Shown: piece after piece, positions 37,208 through 46,518 of the stretch
How positions within the stretch are numbered: the first letter of the stretch is position 1
Layout of the letters: the number at the start of each line of letters is the position of its first letter
NCBI RefSeq assembly: GCF_029852145.1
Contig: NC_079971.1
Coordinates: 19,804,667 to 19,868,666 of the forward strand
DNA: 64,000 nt
Reading direction: 5' to 3'
Source of the DNA: Microplitis mediator
Lineage: Eukaryota; Arthropoda; Insecta; Hymenoptera; Braconidae
Made by a program: the position numbers and the translations under genes
Notes under the pieces: model-generated
The model's database searches: none
What the model saw: the letters and a program-made list of their open reading frames with translations, nothing else
What the model was told of the DNA's origin: nothing

Positions 37208-37990
37208 AAAATCGGTTTATCGGTTAACCCTGCGGGCCAGCCCCAAAACTTCCCGCTGTTTTCGAGCTCGTTGAGCTCGAAAACATTATTGTAAATACAT
37301 TTTCGAGCTCTTCGAGCTCGATAAATACTTTTGTATGCCATTGTCTTAAAAAAACCATTTTTTAGCATTTCTTTCTCCCACGATATCTCGCGAACAAATT
37401 AATCGATTTTGATGGTTGAGGCGGCAATCGACGTGTTTTATTAAGTTCTAAAGCTGATCAAATTTTGAAATTGATTTATCGAGTCGTTTTTGAGAAATTT
37501 CAAAAAAACCAAAAAAAAATTTTTTTTTTTAATTCTTTCGTCAACGGTTTCTCTTGAACGAATGAACCGATTTTGATGGTTGAGGTGGCGTTCGACGCGG
37601 CTTTAAAAGTTTTAGAGCTGATTAGATTTTGGAATCAATCCATCGAGCAAAATAAAAGTTATCCAAATAAAACATTTTTGAAAAAAATTTATTTTTGAAT
37701 CCCTCCGAACGGACCCTACCGAATAAGCTCAAATTACGGCTTCAAGATATTTACAAGCCGCGTCGAATAACACCTCAAAGATCAAAATCGGTTCATCCGT
37801 TCAAGAGTTATGAATATTTACATACGTACGTACGTACACACATACATGCACTCGGACATCATCGTGAAATTAGTCAGGATAGCTTCCTAGAACCTTAAAA
37901 CGTCAAAATCTGATAGAAATTCGGTTTTTGCAAATCGGACCGAAACCAATAACTTCCCAAATTTTTGAAAATTTTCAATTTTCTTAGCGA
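37208..37990. repeat. Dispersed repeat shared with 57110-57715
   Basis: Shared, colinear words: 'atcggttaaccctgcggg', 'gttgaggcggcaatcgacgt', 'agctgatcaaattttgaaat', 'tgaacgaatgaaccgatttt', 'catacgtacgtacgtaca'. In this copy 37256-37330 carries an extra inverted set of 'ttcgagctcgttgagctcga'. It lacks an intact frame. Confidence 0.7.
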
Positions 37991-38034
37991 GAAGTTAAAA
38001 AAAATTTTTGTTTTATTTTGAAACGCCCTAATAT

Positions 38035-38625
38035 ACAATTAGCACGTTAGATGGCTATCAGATGACTTACAATTTCGCGCCCAATTTTAAAGTCGAAAAT
38101 CCAAAGCTTACATGGTCGAAAAAAGGCCGATTTACCTGTCGATCATTTTTCGGCCTCTTTAGGAAGATTAAAAATTTTTCGGCCTTCTTCAATAAAATTT
38201 TATACAGTTTTGGCGTGATTTCGACCATATATTTTCATCTGGGTTGAACAAAAAATTTGAAACTAAATTTATTTTAATCTTCGATAAAAAAAAAACATTG
38301 TAATTCAACTACTATCGTCAAAATAAAAATAAATGTTTAATTATTTACATTTTTTCATCAAAAATATTTGCTTATCCCTGATCAAAAACTTCGATTAAAT
38401 CCGATTGAAGCTCGATCGGATTTTAATCGTATTCAATCGGTTCAATCGGAGTTGTTAATCATGGACATTGATTAAATTATTTTTAATTCAAATCTGTGAC
38501 AAAAATTCTTTGCAATGAATAAAAACTCATTGTTTTCTGCTAATATTGATTAAATAAACTAGAAATTAAGTAAAAAATGGAGTGTAGTCCATTCATCTAT
38601 GATACGACTTTATAATTATAAATTT
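38035..38625. other. Unassigned AT-rich DNA
   Basis: Contains 'aaaaaggccgatttacctgt' near 38122 and the near-repeat 'gattgaagctcgatcggatt', 'ttcaatcggttcaatcggag' near 38402-38450. Nothing coding. Confidence 0.3.
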
Positions 38626-39120
38626 CCCGAGTCAAAACACAAATTCTAATTTAGTCCTCAAAAGCCTCAATTCCTTTGATGTTTTATTTACCACCCAGAA
38701 AGTAACTCTACTTTAGTACTCAAAATCCTTAATGAGAACTATGAGGTCTAAATGCGAATAATTTATCGATTTTTAATTATAATTAAGACCTCAAAATCCT
38801 CAACTAATGAAAAATTATACTTCGGACTTTGAAAAATTTTGGATAGAAAAGGGAGGGGGGAGCATACGTTGAATGAGACTTTTGAGGTTCAAATGCGGAT
38901 AAAATTATTCCTGTATGTTTTGAGTATTTTGAGGCTCTAGTCTAGATCATGTTATTCTAGTTTAGTTCCCAAAGTGGTGAAATGGGTCGTAACTACTACT
39001 TTGAGGACTAAACTAGGATAACTTTCTATACTGTTGTCAATCTTAAAATTCTAAATAGATCCTCAAAAACCTCATTGAGAATTTTGAGACTTAAATCCGA
39101 ATTTGTTTTTTGACTCGGGT
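38626..39120. mobile_element. 495-bp MITE with CCCGAGTCAAAA ends
   Basis: Left CCCGAGTCAAAACACAAATT; right end is the complement of CCCGAGTCAAAAAACAAATT. The interior repeats 'ttagtcctcaaaagcctcaa' and its complement several times. No frame. Confidence 0.75.
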
Positions 39121-39134
39121 TGTTTCATTTAAAT

Positions 39135-39790
39135 AATGCAAAGTCGTAGGTATTCAATCATACATGCTCATACACGACCATGCTTTCCCAGTCATGCATG
39201 ATTGAATATAGCTTTGCATCAATCATTCGTAATCAAGCAGAAATTCGCGTGCATCACGCATGCTCACGTATGATCATATAAAGCCATACTCAGTCATGCA
39301 TGCTTATGCGTAACCATTCTTTGCCCGTCAAGCGTAGTCATACACGATTGAGTTTGACTTTGCATATATCATGCGTGATCAAGCATGCTTTTGTATGAGT
39401 CATGCATGCTCATGTACCATGCAAAGCCATACTCAGTCATGTATGACCATTATTTTTCCGCTAATCATTATCATTCAGATCATTCATGGTTGAGTATGGC
39501 TCTGCTAGATCAGGCATGGTCATGTATGCTCATGTAAAATCATACTATTATACAAGTTCATGACTGTTTATATATGACCAGGCATGATTTTCCATGAATC
39601 ATGTATGTTCATGTATGACCATGCATGCTCATACATGTCTTTGCATGAATCATGCGTGAAAACTCATTTCTCGTTATGCACGATTGAATATAACTTTGCA
39701 TGATCAGACATGACTTTGCATGAGTTATGCTTGATCGTGCATGCTTGGTCTTGCCTGAATCATGCATGAGCATGCTTGATTATGCATGCT
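39135..39790. repeat. Degenerate 'catgcatgatcatgcatg' satellite-like array
   Basis: About 650 bp of self-complementary words (TCATGCATG, GATCATGCAT, CATGCTCATG) with an irregular period of roughly 20-60 bp. A short related stretch sits just inside the opposite candidate end at 34430-34500. Confidence 0.7.
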
Positions 39791-39990
39791 AATTTTTTCC
39801 CGGGTATATATGTACATGTAAATTAGATTATTACAAATAAAAGAACTATACTAATTTACAATTAATAATTTATAAAAAATAATTTTCAGGACAAGAATAA
39901 TATATTAGTTAAAATACTTTGACTAATTCTTGTGTGCATCAAATTACCAAAACTTAGAAAAAGAAGATTTGAAAAATATATTCAATTAAA

Positions 39991-41637
39991 ATGCATACAA
40001 TCGGCGTCATCAGCGAAACAAGTCTCTCCAAAATGACGATGATACTCATTCCCTTATCGAAGTGTACTAATGACCTTCAGGCTTCGCTATGCCGAGGAAT
40101 TAAATGTGCAAATACAGAAATGGTCAAAGATTCTTTGGAGAAGGGTGCTGAGGTCAGTACCACCGCAATTTACGATCACTGGAACTACCATGGTGGATTA
40201 AGTGCCTTGGACGTTGCCGTAGATATGGGACTAGAGAAGATGGTCCAGGTTCTACTGGATCATAAAAGCTGCAACGTTAATTTCAAAGCACAGTCTGGCT
40301 TGACATCTCTCCATATTGCGGCGTTTAAGAATAATCTGACAATGGCAAAGAAATTAATAAGCAAAGGTGCAATGATCGATGTGTACTCTCCATTTCAATC
40401 TATTTTTAACTCGAAACTTTACAGTCGTGTGACCGTTAAAATATACCAAGACACGAAAGATCTGTATGGTGTGACTGCTTTGCAAGTTGCTGTGACTGCT
40501 AATAGTTTGGATATGGTTAAATTATTAGTAGACTATGGTGCAAATATCAACAGTCATTGCAGAAACCGGAAGGGTGATGGATACACGTCGTTGCATTTTG
40601 CTGTGATGCGTAGCAATATTGTAATGATAGATTTGCTACTGAGCATGGGTGCTAGAGTTAATGTCAAGATGAATACTGAAACAACAATTTTATATCTTGC
40701 TGTTTATACCAGAAACAAAGACATCGTTAAACGTTTATTAGATGCAGGTGCTCATGTTGACAGCAGAAGTAATGTGGATGGTTTTCATGGTATAACACCA
40801 CTTCTTGAAGCCGTGAGACTCAATTTAAAAGAGATTGCGTTGATGTTAGTTGCCAATGGTGCTGATGTCAATGCCACGGCTAAACGTAAGTCAACTTCAA
40901 CATACGTAAATGTTATTGACATGACTCTTGAGAATTTCGATCCCGATATGCTTGAGCTGGTGTTGAATATGGGTGCAGATATTGATAATTCTGAATTCCA
41001 CAGCTATTCCATTCGTAGCAACAAAATGCTTCTAAAGTATGCAATTCAATTCAGGGATAACGGACTCTTTGTAAACGAAAAACTTACCAAGTGGGCTGAT
41101 TCTAAAAAAAAAATAAAATACGACGATTTTGGGAATGAATGCAGAGCTCAAGTGGAGAGAAAGGATGAAGAAAAAATTGAGGATTGCTATGTTCGTTATT
41201 GCGATTTACTATTCAAAAATGCTGATCAGGTGGTGATATATGCAGATAATGAGAGTATTAGGAAAGCTTTAGAGCTAAGAAACGATGAGAATAAGTTGCC
41301 GTTATATACGCAGATCCTGATAAGAAAGTTTAAGAAGGAATACAAGCGTTACCGGTTGCTGAAAGAAGCTGCGGCACACCTAAAAGATATTACTTATTTG
41401 CCTTATTTATGCGTGAGACGAATCCTTATGTATTTCAGTAACTATGATTTATTGGTGCTTTTAGGAAGATTTGTTGTTAGACCTCCATATCCTGTTTCTA
41501 TGAACAAAAAATATATGGGCAACGGTTGGCCCTCCGATCAAAGATCCCCAAGAAATATATTTTCGCGCTATTTGAGTTTTTTTACCTCTCGTAGTTTAGC
41601 AAGACGCAGAAAGTTTGCTGATTACAATTATAACTAA
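39991..41637 (+). CDS. Ankyrin-repeat protein with PRANC/F-box-like C-terminus
   Basis: A single uninterrupted coding exon of 548 residues. Seven to eight ankyrin repeats lie between about residues 30 and 333, for example GLTSLHIAAFKNNLTMAKKL (102-121), GYTSLHFAVMRSNIVMIDLL (197-216) and GITPLLEAVRLNLKEIALML (267-286). A charged linker (about 370-460) follows, then LPYLCVRRILMYFSNYDLLV (about 470-489). Its placement and 'LP..I...I..Y.s..DL' pattern resemble PRANC, an F-box-related domain that couples ankyrin proteins to SCF ubiquitin ligases in poxviruses and occurs in Wolbachia and parasitoid wasps. The tail to 548 is basic. A splice acceptor (AG at 39888-39889) suggests a spliced 5' UTR; poly(A) signals lie at 42008-42017. 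Codon use is less A/T-extreme than its surroundings, and all repeats are intact, suggesting a functional gene. The PRANC assignment is by eye only; a plain ankyrin protein is the alternative. Confidence 0.85.
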   Translation: MHTIGVISETSLSKMTMILIPLSKCTNDLQASLCRGIKCANTEMVKDSLEKGAEVSTTAIYDHWNYHGGLSALDVAVDMGLEKMVQVLLDHKSCNVNFKAQSGLTSLHIAAFKNNLTMAKKLISKGAMIDVYSPFQSIFNSKLYSRVTVKIYQDTKDLYGVTALQVAVTANSLDMVKLLVDYGANINSHCRNRKGDGYTSLHFAVMRSNIVMIDLLLSMGARVNVKMNTETTILYLAVYTRNKDIVKRLLDAGAHVDSRSNVDGFHGITPLLEAVRLNLKEIALMLVANGADVNATAKRKSTSTYVNVIDMTLENFDPDMLELVLNMGADIDNSEFHSYSIRSNKMLLKYAIQFRDNGLFVNEKLTKWADSKKKIKYDDFGNECRAQVERKDEEKIEDCYVRYCDLLFKNADQVVIYADNESIRKALELRNDENKLPLYTQILIRKFKKEYKRYRLLKEAAAHLKDITYLPYLCVRRILMYFSNYDLLVLLGRFVVRPPYPVSMNKKYMGNGWPSDQRSPRNIFSRYLSFFTSRSLARRRKFADYNYN

Positions 41638-42130
41638 ATTCTAGAGGAAGACTAGCGCCAGCAGCATGCTGAAAATAGTTGTGCATGACTTGCTTAAGAC
41701 TCAAAGTCAACTTTTTGATATGGCTGTCTCAATCACTATATATAGTGATACAAATAACGTATTGTTTTTTATTAGGCTGTTGACCCATTTGAGTGGATTC
41801 TATGGGGACTTTTGGATAGGGAGGTGATAAACAAATGTGATAAAGGTGTAGGTGGAGTGAATGTAATAACTAAAAACCTATTTGTAAAAAAGAGTAATAA
41901 ATAGTATGCTAAGAAGATTAATAATGCAGAAAAACTTTTAAGAAAAAATGTAGATAGTTATCAATGTAAAGTTATATTAATAACTGTACTGTACATTGCA
42001 ATAGATAAATAAATAAAATACTTTGTATGTATCAAATATTTAAATTTATTTTGTGTTTTACCAACTTTATTACTAGTCTATCCTACCTCTTGTATGTGTC
42101 TAGATCGGAACCTAATTCTGATTATTTGAA
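41638..42130 (+). other. 3' UTR of the ankyrin gene
   Basis: AATAAA signals at 42008-42013 and 42012-42017 give a 3' UTR of about 390 nt. No other feature seen. Confidence 0.5.
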
Positions 42131-42239
42131 TTATTCATTTTTTTTAAAAGCACAATTGTAATTTTTTTGATTGAAAAATTTGCACCACAGTATTTGAAAA
42201 ATAAAACATGCAATGATAAGATTAAAAAAAAAAAACACA

Positions 42240-42440
42240 TTTTTTTTTTCGGAAGAAATTTCAAAAGTTTCATTTAGATATAAAAATACGTCTGTGAAAA
42301 TTAAAGCACTTAATATTAACATGAAAAGGTTCCGCATTGGACTTTTCTATTTTTCATAAGACTAACATTGAAAACACTTTTTTTGCGTATTCTGATGTTT
42401 AAAACTAGCTAACGATGCATCGTAGGAAAAATCTGCAGAT
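42240..42440. repeat. Single arm of the 'gctaacgatgcatcgtagga' palindrome family
   Basis: Matches 51550-51725 and, inverted, 52290-52450, including 'gctaacgatgcatcgta' and 'aaaagtttcatttagatata'. Only one arm is present, so the copy is a fragment. Confidence 0.65.
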
Positions 42441-42785
42441 TATTTGAACGATTTGAGCTTTCAAAGTTATAACTAATAAATTAAAATGATTTTAATTATC
42501 CATTTTTCCAAATATTAAAAATTAAAATACTTTCAATTGCCCATTTTTCAAAAAATTAAAAATTAAAATAGTTTTAATTAACCGTTTTGGAAAAAATTAA
42601 TCATCCAAATCGTTTTAATTAACAATTTTGGACGAAATAATTAATAATTAATACAATTTATATTAACCATTTTTTCAAAAATAAAAATTAAAGGGACTGT
42701 CATTTCCCATTTTCAAAAAAATAAATAATCAAAATCATTTCAATTCATAATTTTTTTAACAATATGGATTGTAATTTTTTTAATT
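42441..42785. repeat. Degenerate tandem repeat, about 50-bp unit
   Basis: Six or seven diverged units of 'ttttaattatccatttttcc' followed by 'aaaattaaaattaaaatac'-type sequence. Low complexity, no coding value. Confidence 0.5.
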
Positions 42786-43005
42786 AAAAAATTTGCAACC
42801 CTGATCACATGTAAGTAGAGTTACTTTTAATAATTTTTATAACATTAACACCGATTATTATTAAATAAAATTTTTTTAAAAATGTAGTCAAACAATGAAT
42901 ATCATGCTCTTAAAATTAACAACGAAACATAATTCTAAATAAGCAAATGTGATAATTTTGTCAATAAATGAAAGATGATCGGGTAGGCTGGAATACATTC
43001 CCGTT
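42786..43005. other. AT-rich spacer
   Basis: Nothing recognised. Confidence 0.3.
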
Positions 43006-43087
43006 CGGCATGAATGTCAGAAAGTCATCTTATTGGTATCATAAAGTTATCTAAATAAATGATGTTATCTTTCTGATATCAAAAAGA

Positions 43088-43120
<33 letters not shown>

Positions 43121-43133
43121 GACATTCATGCCG
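43006..43133. mobile_element. 128-bp MITE with CGGCATGAATGTCAGA ends
   Basis: Perfect 16-bp inverted ends, CGGCATGAATGTCAGA and TCTGACATTCATGCCG. The right half contains a (CT)n microsatellite of about 30 bp (43090-43115). Confidence 0.7.
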
Positions 43134-43145
43134 ATCAAATTGTTA

Positions 43146-43759
43146 CAGTCGACTACCCGTCATAAGTCTGGTCTCGGGGACGTAGGGAAAATTTTCCTGG
43201 AAATTTCAATCTTCCCACCACCGTGCGTTTAGTTTTGTTTTCGACTATCCGTTATAAGCCTATTTTATTTTATATAATTTTAAACGTCATATTTATGTTT
43301 TGTTACATACGCGACTATCCCGATTTTTCTGGTGCTTATGGCGCTAAAATAAAAACTTATATTTTTACACAAATAATAATTATAACGATAACGGTATTGA
43401 TTACAGTAATAATAAAAATAATAATTTTATTGATAAACATAATACTCAATAAAATTTTTCAATTGTAACAGAAGCTTTAAATTTAATTCATGATTATAAT
43501 TTTGAACAATAAATTATATTTTACTTAATAATGATTAAATTATTCTTGGCGAAACATAAATAGTAAATTTTCATCATTAATTTGTCTATTTTTTCCTACT
43601 GTTAGTTTATAATTTTGACAATTTAAACAGAGGCTATAACGGCTTCTATGGTATGAAACTCTTTAGAGTGTTTAAGTGGAGGAAACTGTTTGGACTCAGT
43701 AACTCCCGATCGCGAGGAAGAGGCTTATGATGGGCAGGCTTATGACGGGTAGTCGACTG
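43146..43759. mobile_element. 614-bp element, CAGTCGACTACCCGTCATAA ends, intact copy
   Basis: The left end CAGTCGACTACCCGTCATAA is inverted at the right (TTATGACGGGTAGTCGACTG). Inside, 'gactatccgttataagcc' and 'tataacggcttctatgg' echo the ends. TA precedes the left end; the right flank is TG. Pogo/Tigger-type non-autonomous origin is possible. The 81-residue frame within is a by-product also present in the other copies. Confidence 0.8.
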
Positions 43760-44675
43760 TGCAATAATAATTTATCTTATTAAGAACATGGAAATAAATA
43801 AATAAAATAACATACGTTTATACTTGTTAAAGGTGTATCTTCATGTTTTTATTTAAAAAGCTTATCAATTTAGGTACAATTTAATTTTTGATCGTTTCTA
43901 GTTAAGCCGAATCGGCAAGAAAATTGACTTAGAGAGAAGGAACGATTTTCTCACCAATACAGTTTAAAAATTTTTATTTTACAAAGAAATGTATAAATCA
44001 ATAATTTTATACTACACAAATAATTTTACTGGACGTATTGAATTACAAATTATTTAAATACAATATTTAATTATGGAATGAAAATACTCCTGACAAATAG
44101 ACTCATTGTAACTTTGAATTAATTATTATTTTTTTTCCTTTTTTTTTTTTTTTTTAGTCTAATTTCTCTCTTTTTTTTCATAAACTTTTGTTCTGCTTTT
44201 CTTTTCAACAATTTTTTTATTTCTAATATATACATTTTGTGTTTGGAAGATTTAATTTTATATAATAAATATAATCAATTATATAAGGATTTATTTGAAA
44301 TAATTAACTAATTATTCAACAAGATATACTTTTACAATATATCAAAAACTTATTAACAATCCGTTAATTTTTTAATGAAGAAAAAATAAAAATTTTAAAT
44401 AAATCAATTTTATTTAAATTAATTTTCTAAAAATTTATGTAAATTAATTTAATACATTAATACAATTATACTAACAATAATCAAAAGCAAAAGCAATTAA
44501 TGGAATAAATATGATAAATGGACGGTCATTAACAGCAAAAATAATTGTAAGAAATTATTAAATTTATCATAGGAATAAAATAAATTGTACTTAAATATAA
44601 GTATGCAGTTGATTAAATTATTAAAATTAATTTCAAAAAAAAAAAAATAAAGTTACCAATTAATAAAAAAATAAT
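43760..44675. other. AT-rich intergenic DNA, nothing recognised
   Basis: No gene, RNA or repeat family identified. Confidence 0.35.
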
Positions 44676-45668
44676 ATAATCGGATGTGTTGCATCCCTAC
44701 AGAGAATTTCTCTACATTATAAAATTTTACAAAGTTTTTCCCTACACGAATCAACTCTACAGATACATTTTTACATCGCAACAACTCAACAAAGGTTATT
44801 TTCACATCCTTACATCTCTCATATAGACAATCTCTACAGCGATCATTTTTACATAGCGCTAAGTTCAAACAGTAGAATTTTTGTTTTGAAATTTTATTAA
44901 TAAAGAAAATTAATTATATAAAAAAATGAATGAATAAAAGTAAAATTAAATTATTTAAATACTACCAAAGTGATAATTCGCCCCAACGCAAATTTAGAGA
45001 AACCAGCGACTGCTGCTTTTAAACTAGTGGTCTCATGTTAACTTTTCGTATCTATTTTGATAACTTTATTCTGTATTTGAACTTGATTTCCAACTTTGGT
45101 TTATATATAGCAACAGGTGCGCTGTATCTTCACTTATTTTAAATCATTTTTCAACAGTCCTACGGTTGTCTTATTCGACAATTAATATTTTATTAAAAAT
45201 AAAAATATAACATTGTTATAGAATATGTATTCTCAAACAATTACAATAAAAAAAAAAAAAAAAAATATAAACACAACAAAAAATAACAATTGATACAGAA
45301 AATTAACACAAGACCACCAGTTTAAAAGCAGCAACCGCTAGAATTTCTAAATTTGTGTTGGGGTGAATCATCACTTTTGTAATATTTAAATAATTTAATT
45401 TCACTTTCATTCATTCATTCTTTTATATAATTAACCTTCTTTATTAATAAAAAATCAAAACAAAAATTCTACTGTTTGAACTTAGCGCTATGTAAAAATG
45501 ATCGCTGTAGAGATTGTCTATATGAGAGATGTAAGGATGTGAAAATAACCTTTGTTGAGTTGTTGCGATGTAAAAATTTATCTGTAGAGTTGATTCGTGT
45601 AGGAAAAAACTTTGTAAAGTTTTATAATGTAGAGAAATTCTCTGTAGGGATGCACTACACCCATATAA
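44676..45668. repeat. About 990-bp inverted repeat with 'ctacagagaattt' periodicity
   Basis: Arms about 44680-45040 and 45304-45668 are reverse complements; spacer about 260 bp. Each outer arm is built from roughly 15-bp variants of 'tgtagagttgattcgtgtag' and 'tgtagagaaattctctgtag'. Both arms can be read as a 60-70 residue frame starting MNLALCKNDRCRDC. The frames are near identical because the arms are; no family was recognised and I do not call a gene. Confidence 0.75.
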
Positions 45669-45924
45669 TCTCAATTATATTTTTTTTGTCTATAAATTTT
45701 TAAAAATTGGATTTATTTCTTTATCTAAAGTATTATAAAAAGATTCCTACGACTGTTTGTTCATTTTTTATAATACAAAAATTATTTTGTAGAGCAATAA
45801 ATAGTAACTATTAATTATTGCATTTTTATTAGTTGTTTATTTAAAAGTTAAATAGGCTCTTTAATTATATTGAAAAATTTATCCCACAGCCTGACAGTAA
45901 TCTCCTCATTTTTATTTCATTTTA

Positions 45925-46479
45925 TTACAAATTATATGACCAAGCTCCTTTAGCTGATTGAATATACCGCAATTGCCTGACATCTGGACTGTTAACTCGT
46001 CCAACACAACAATTTTCATCAATAGCCCGATAGTCTCTTACATAAGTTTCTCGTTTAGCGATCGCTAAAGGGATACTATCGCTACTTGCAACTCTTCTTA
46101 CTTGATTTCCTTTAAGCTCATGAATTTTATTGAAACATGAATTTTCTGAAAGATCGAGATTTTTAATTCTCTTGCTACGACTTTTGTCATTTATTAATTT
46201 TGATGTACAATCAATTGACGGATCATCTGTAAATTTATCACCAAATCCACGAGATGGCATTGAATTTAATAATGGACTTTTTTCACCGGTTATTTTATCA
46301 TGTTCTCCAAAATAACGCGGGCTTGGATCAATAGAAACATTTTTGGTAGGTCTTATTTTAGTTTCGCAGTAACAAAAATCATCAAAACGATCTAAATCGA
46401 GAGGTATTGTATTTAAAGAATCAGTATAATCAGGACTTGGTGCCATTGACTCGACACTGGCCATTGATGGTGGCAACAT
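45925..46479 (-). CDS. Uncharacterised 184-residue frame downstream of CFAP410
   Basis: This frame lies on the CFAP410 strand, in the same reading frame, 39 bases after the CFAP410 stop and past two in-frame TGA codons. Its composition is protein-like: acidic and Ser/Pro-rich at the start (SPDYTDSLNTIPLDLDRFDD), then KSPLLNSMPSRGFGDKF, a basic segment KSRSKRIKN and the ending KGAWSYNL. No membrane segment or known domain was recognised. AATAAA signals on this strand at 45926-45921 and 45916-45911 overlap or follow its stop, so the CFAP410 transcript probably runs through it. Options: a second cistron, a readthrough extension, an exon of an alternative transcript, or a chance frame in a 3' UTR. 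Confidence 0.45.
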   Translation of the reverse strand: MLPPSMASVESMAPSPDYTDSLNTIPLDLDRFDDFCYCETKIRPTKNVSIDPSPRYFGEHDKITGEKSPLLNSMPSRGFGDKFTDDPSIDCTSKLINDKSRSKRIKNLDLSENSCFNKIHELKGNQVRRVASSDSIPLAIAKRETYVRDYRAIDENCCVGRVNSPDVRQLRYIQSAKGAWSYNL

Positions 46480-46518
46480 CGCCGTACCCCGAGTAAGATG
46501 GGGACGGCGTCAGATACA

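Larger units (their letters stand above)
35768..38034. mobile_element. About 2.3-kb element with TAGGGTGCTTCGTTTGAAAC-type ends
   Basis: Left 'tagggtgcttcgtttgaaac', right 'attttgaaacgccctaatat' (inverted, imperfect). The body contains the palindrome 36470-37030, an arm near 37070-37190 shared with 42250-42430 and 51560-51720, and the block 37208-37990 shared with 57110-57715. The body looks composite. Confidence 0.45.
34416..39807. mobile_element. Candidate 5.4-kb composite bounded by TACCCGGGAAAAAAT ends
   Basis: 'tatacccgggaaaaaat' at 34414 is inverted at 39792-39807 ('attttttcccgggtata'). Both ends are followed inward by 'gattatgcatgatcacgcat'-type words. Between them lie several other repeats (35768-38034, 38626-39120), so the original element was probably short and was expanded by insertions. 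No transposase. The pairing of two distant ends is inference. Confidence 0.45.

Noticed and set aside
39135..39790. Possible CRISPR-like or regulatory array of 'catgcatgatc' words.
   Set aside because: Repeats are degenerate, unevenly spaced and self-complementary without unique spacers; eukaryotic low-complexity DNA.
39991..41637. Alternative reading of the ankyrin gene as a bracovirus-type vankyrin.
   Set aside because: Vankyrins are short IkB-like proteins without an F-box-like tail; this protein is much longer and has a PRANC-like C-terminus.
43223..43468. 81-residue hydrophobic frame, also at 55018-55263 and partly at 29924-30217.
   Set aside because: The frame recurs because the element recurs; the hydrophobicity follows from A/T-rich codons, and no family was recognised.
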